Translations under genes and position numbers: made by a program | In this document: one piece after another, positions 4,726 through 5,518 of the stretch | Position numbering within the stretch: the stretch's first letter is position 1 | Layout: every line of letters starts with the position of its first letter | Source: Candidatus Acidiferrales bacterium | GTDB taxonomy: Bacteria > Acidobacteriota > Terriglobia > Acidoferrales > UBA7541 | Assembly (NCBI GenBank): GCA_030043155.1 | Contig: JASHYE010000503.1 | Span: 1-5,518 of the forward strand | Direction of reading: 5' to 3' | Length of the DNA stretch: 5,518 nucleotides | Notes under the pieces: model-generated | What the model was told of the DNA's origin: nothing | Databases searched by the model: none | The model's input: the letters and a program-made list of their open reading frames with translations, nothing else

Positions 4726-5518
4726 ATGTATGCGAGAGATTCCCCATTGCTGAATAGCGGAACAAAACTCGGGCCATATGAGATCACCGGTGCGATTGGC
4801 GCAGGCGGAATGGGCGAAGTCTATCGTGCACGGGATACACGGCTCGGGCGCGACGTGGCGCTGAAAGTCTTGCCGGAGGCGTTCGCGCAGGACGCCGAGC
4901 GGCTGCGGCGCTTCGAGCAGGAGGCAAGGGCGGTCAGCGCGCTGAATCATCCCAACATTCTCGCCATCTACGACATCGGCACGCACGATGGCGCTCCGTT
5001 TCTAGTGATGGAATTACTCGAAGGCGAGACGCTGCGCGAACGGTTGCGCAATGGCGCGTTGCCGGTGCGTAAAGCGCTGGACATCGCAATGCAAAGCGCG
5101 AATGGCGTCGCGGCCGCGCATGAAAAAGGAATCATTCACCGTGACCTGAAGCCGGCGAATATTTTTGTCACCAGCGATGGGCGCGTGAAGATTTTGGATT
5201 TTGGCCTCGCGAAACTCGTGCAGCGCGAGGACCTCGATGTCAGCGACACACAGTCGCCGACACGCACCAGCGGCGGCCACGCGCCGGCGGAAGCGCGAAC
5301 GGAAGCGGGCGTGGTGCTGGGCACGGCGGGGTATATGTCACCCGAGCAGGTGCGCGGCAAGCCAGCCGATGCGAGGTCGGACATTTTTGCACTGGGGACC
5401 ATTCTCTACGAAATGCTTTCGGGGCAGCGCGCGTTCGAAAAAGATTCTTCCGCCGACACGATGGCAGCGATCCTCAAAGAAGAGCCGGCCGAACTTTCCG
5501 GTGAAGGAAAGAAAATTC
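4726..5518 (+). CDS. Second Ser/Thr protein kinase, partial (3' end outside window)
   Basis: An open frame of 264 codons runs to the right edge without a stop. Numbered from the TTG at 4747, it has the glycine loop GAGGMGEV (18-25), Lys40 in VALKV, Glu59, HRDLKPAN (131-138), ILDFGLAK (149-156), GTAGYMSPE (192-200) and [10 protein letters not shown], so all catalytic residues up to the C-lobe are intact. DFG to SPE is again long (50 residues), rich in Asp, Ser and Thr. The start is uncertain: ATG at 4726 directly follows an in-frame TGA (4723-4725) and adds seven residues but has no clear SD; TTG at 4747 matches the only start of the upstream paralogue and has a weak GAGAGA 7 nt ahead. The 16-nt gap after the first kinase, with no terminator, implies co-transcription. 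Outside the repeat the protein differs clearly from the first kinase. Acidobacterial relatives usually continue into a membrane helix plus propeller or TPR sensor region; that part is not visible. Confidence 0.93.
   Translation, partial: MYARDSPLLNSGTKLGPYEITGAIGAGGMGEVYRARDTRLGRDVALKVLPEAFAQDAERLRRFEQEARAVSALNHPNILAIYDIGTHDGAPFLVMELLEGETLRERLRNGALPVRKALDIAMQSANGVAAAHEKGIIHRDLKPANIFVTSDGRVKILDFGLAKLVQREDLDVSDTQSPTRTSGGHAPAEARTEAGVVLGTAGYMSPEQVRGKPADARSDIFALGTILYEMLSGQRAFEKDSSADTMAAILKEEPAELSGEGKKI
4747..4814 (+). repeat. 68-bp perfect direct repeat, copy 2 (kinase head)
   Basis: Identical to 1983-2050, in the same orientation, 2,764 bp downstream and at the same codon position of the second kinase gene. 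Recombination between the two copies would remove most of the first kinase gene and leave one in-frame fused kinase (inference). Confidence 0.97.

Noticed and set aside
1983..4814. The 68-bp direct repeats as insertion sequence or transposon ends
   Set aside because: They lie inside coding frames at identical codon positions, are direct rather than inverted, and flank a kinase gene, not a transposase.
4504..4986. A minus-strand frame sharing a peptide with another minus-strand frame near 2020
   Set aside because: The shared peptide is only the antisense translation of the 68-bp repeat, not a conserved protein.

Overview
The window most likely comes from an Acidobacteriota genome. This is inferred from gene content: two tandem membrane-type Ser/Thr protein kinases that begin with the G-T-K-L-G-P-Y-E-I head, the first fused to a PD40/TolB-like beta-propeller ending in N-W-P-A-L-V-K-K, plus a YXWGXW-repeat exported protein. 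All are common in that phylum. Base composition is moderately GC-rich. No mobile element, tRNA, rRNA or CRISPR array was seen.

Left part, minus strand: the 5' two thirds of a DUF47/PhoU-like gene (1-449, running off the left edge) with a good sigma70-type promoter just upstream. Behind it, in the same orientation, lies a secreted YXWGXW-repeat protein (612-1469) whose C-terminus carries six 21-bp tandem repeats. A 14-bp stem-loop (553-591), fully paired only in the minus-strand RNA, separates the two genes and probably marks the 3' end of the YXWGXW transcript.

Middle: a divergent intergenic region of about 500 bp (1482-1982) with no convincing gene. It holds possible extended -10 promoters for each direction, a nest of GC-rich palindromes (1646-1665), and a string of hairpins (1866-1970) leading directly into the Shine-Dalgarno of the first kinase.

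Right part, plus strand: a complete 908-residue receptor-like Ser/Thr kinase (cytoplasmic kinase, one membrane helix, extracytoplasmic propeller) starting with TTG, followed after 16 nt by a second Ser/Thr kinase that runs off the right edge. The two kinase genes share a perfect 68-bp direct repeat beginning exactly at the TTG codon. Beyond it they diverge at wobble positions and then in protein sequence, which suggests recent gene conversion or a shared 5' cassette. The pair probably forms one transcription unit for phospho-signalling; the signal and targets cannot be read from the sequence.

I see no clearly undescribed system. The most unusual signals are the 68-bp shared kinase head and the structured leader with possible SD masking upstream of the TTG start.
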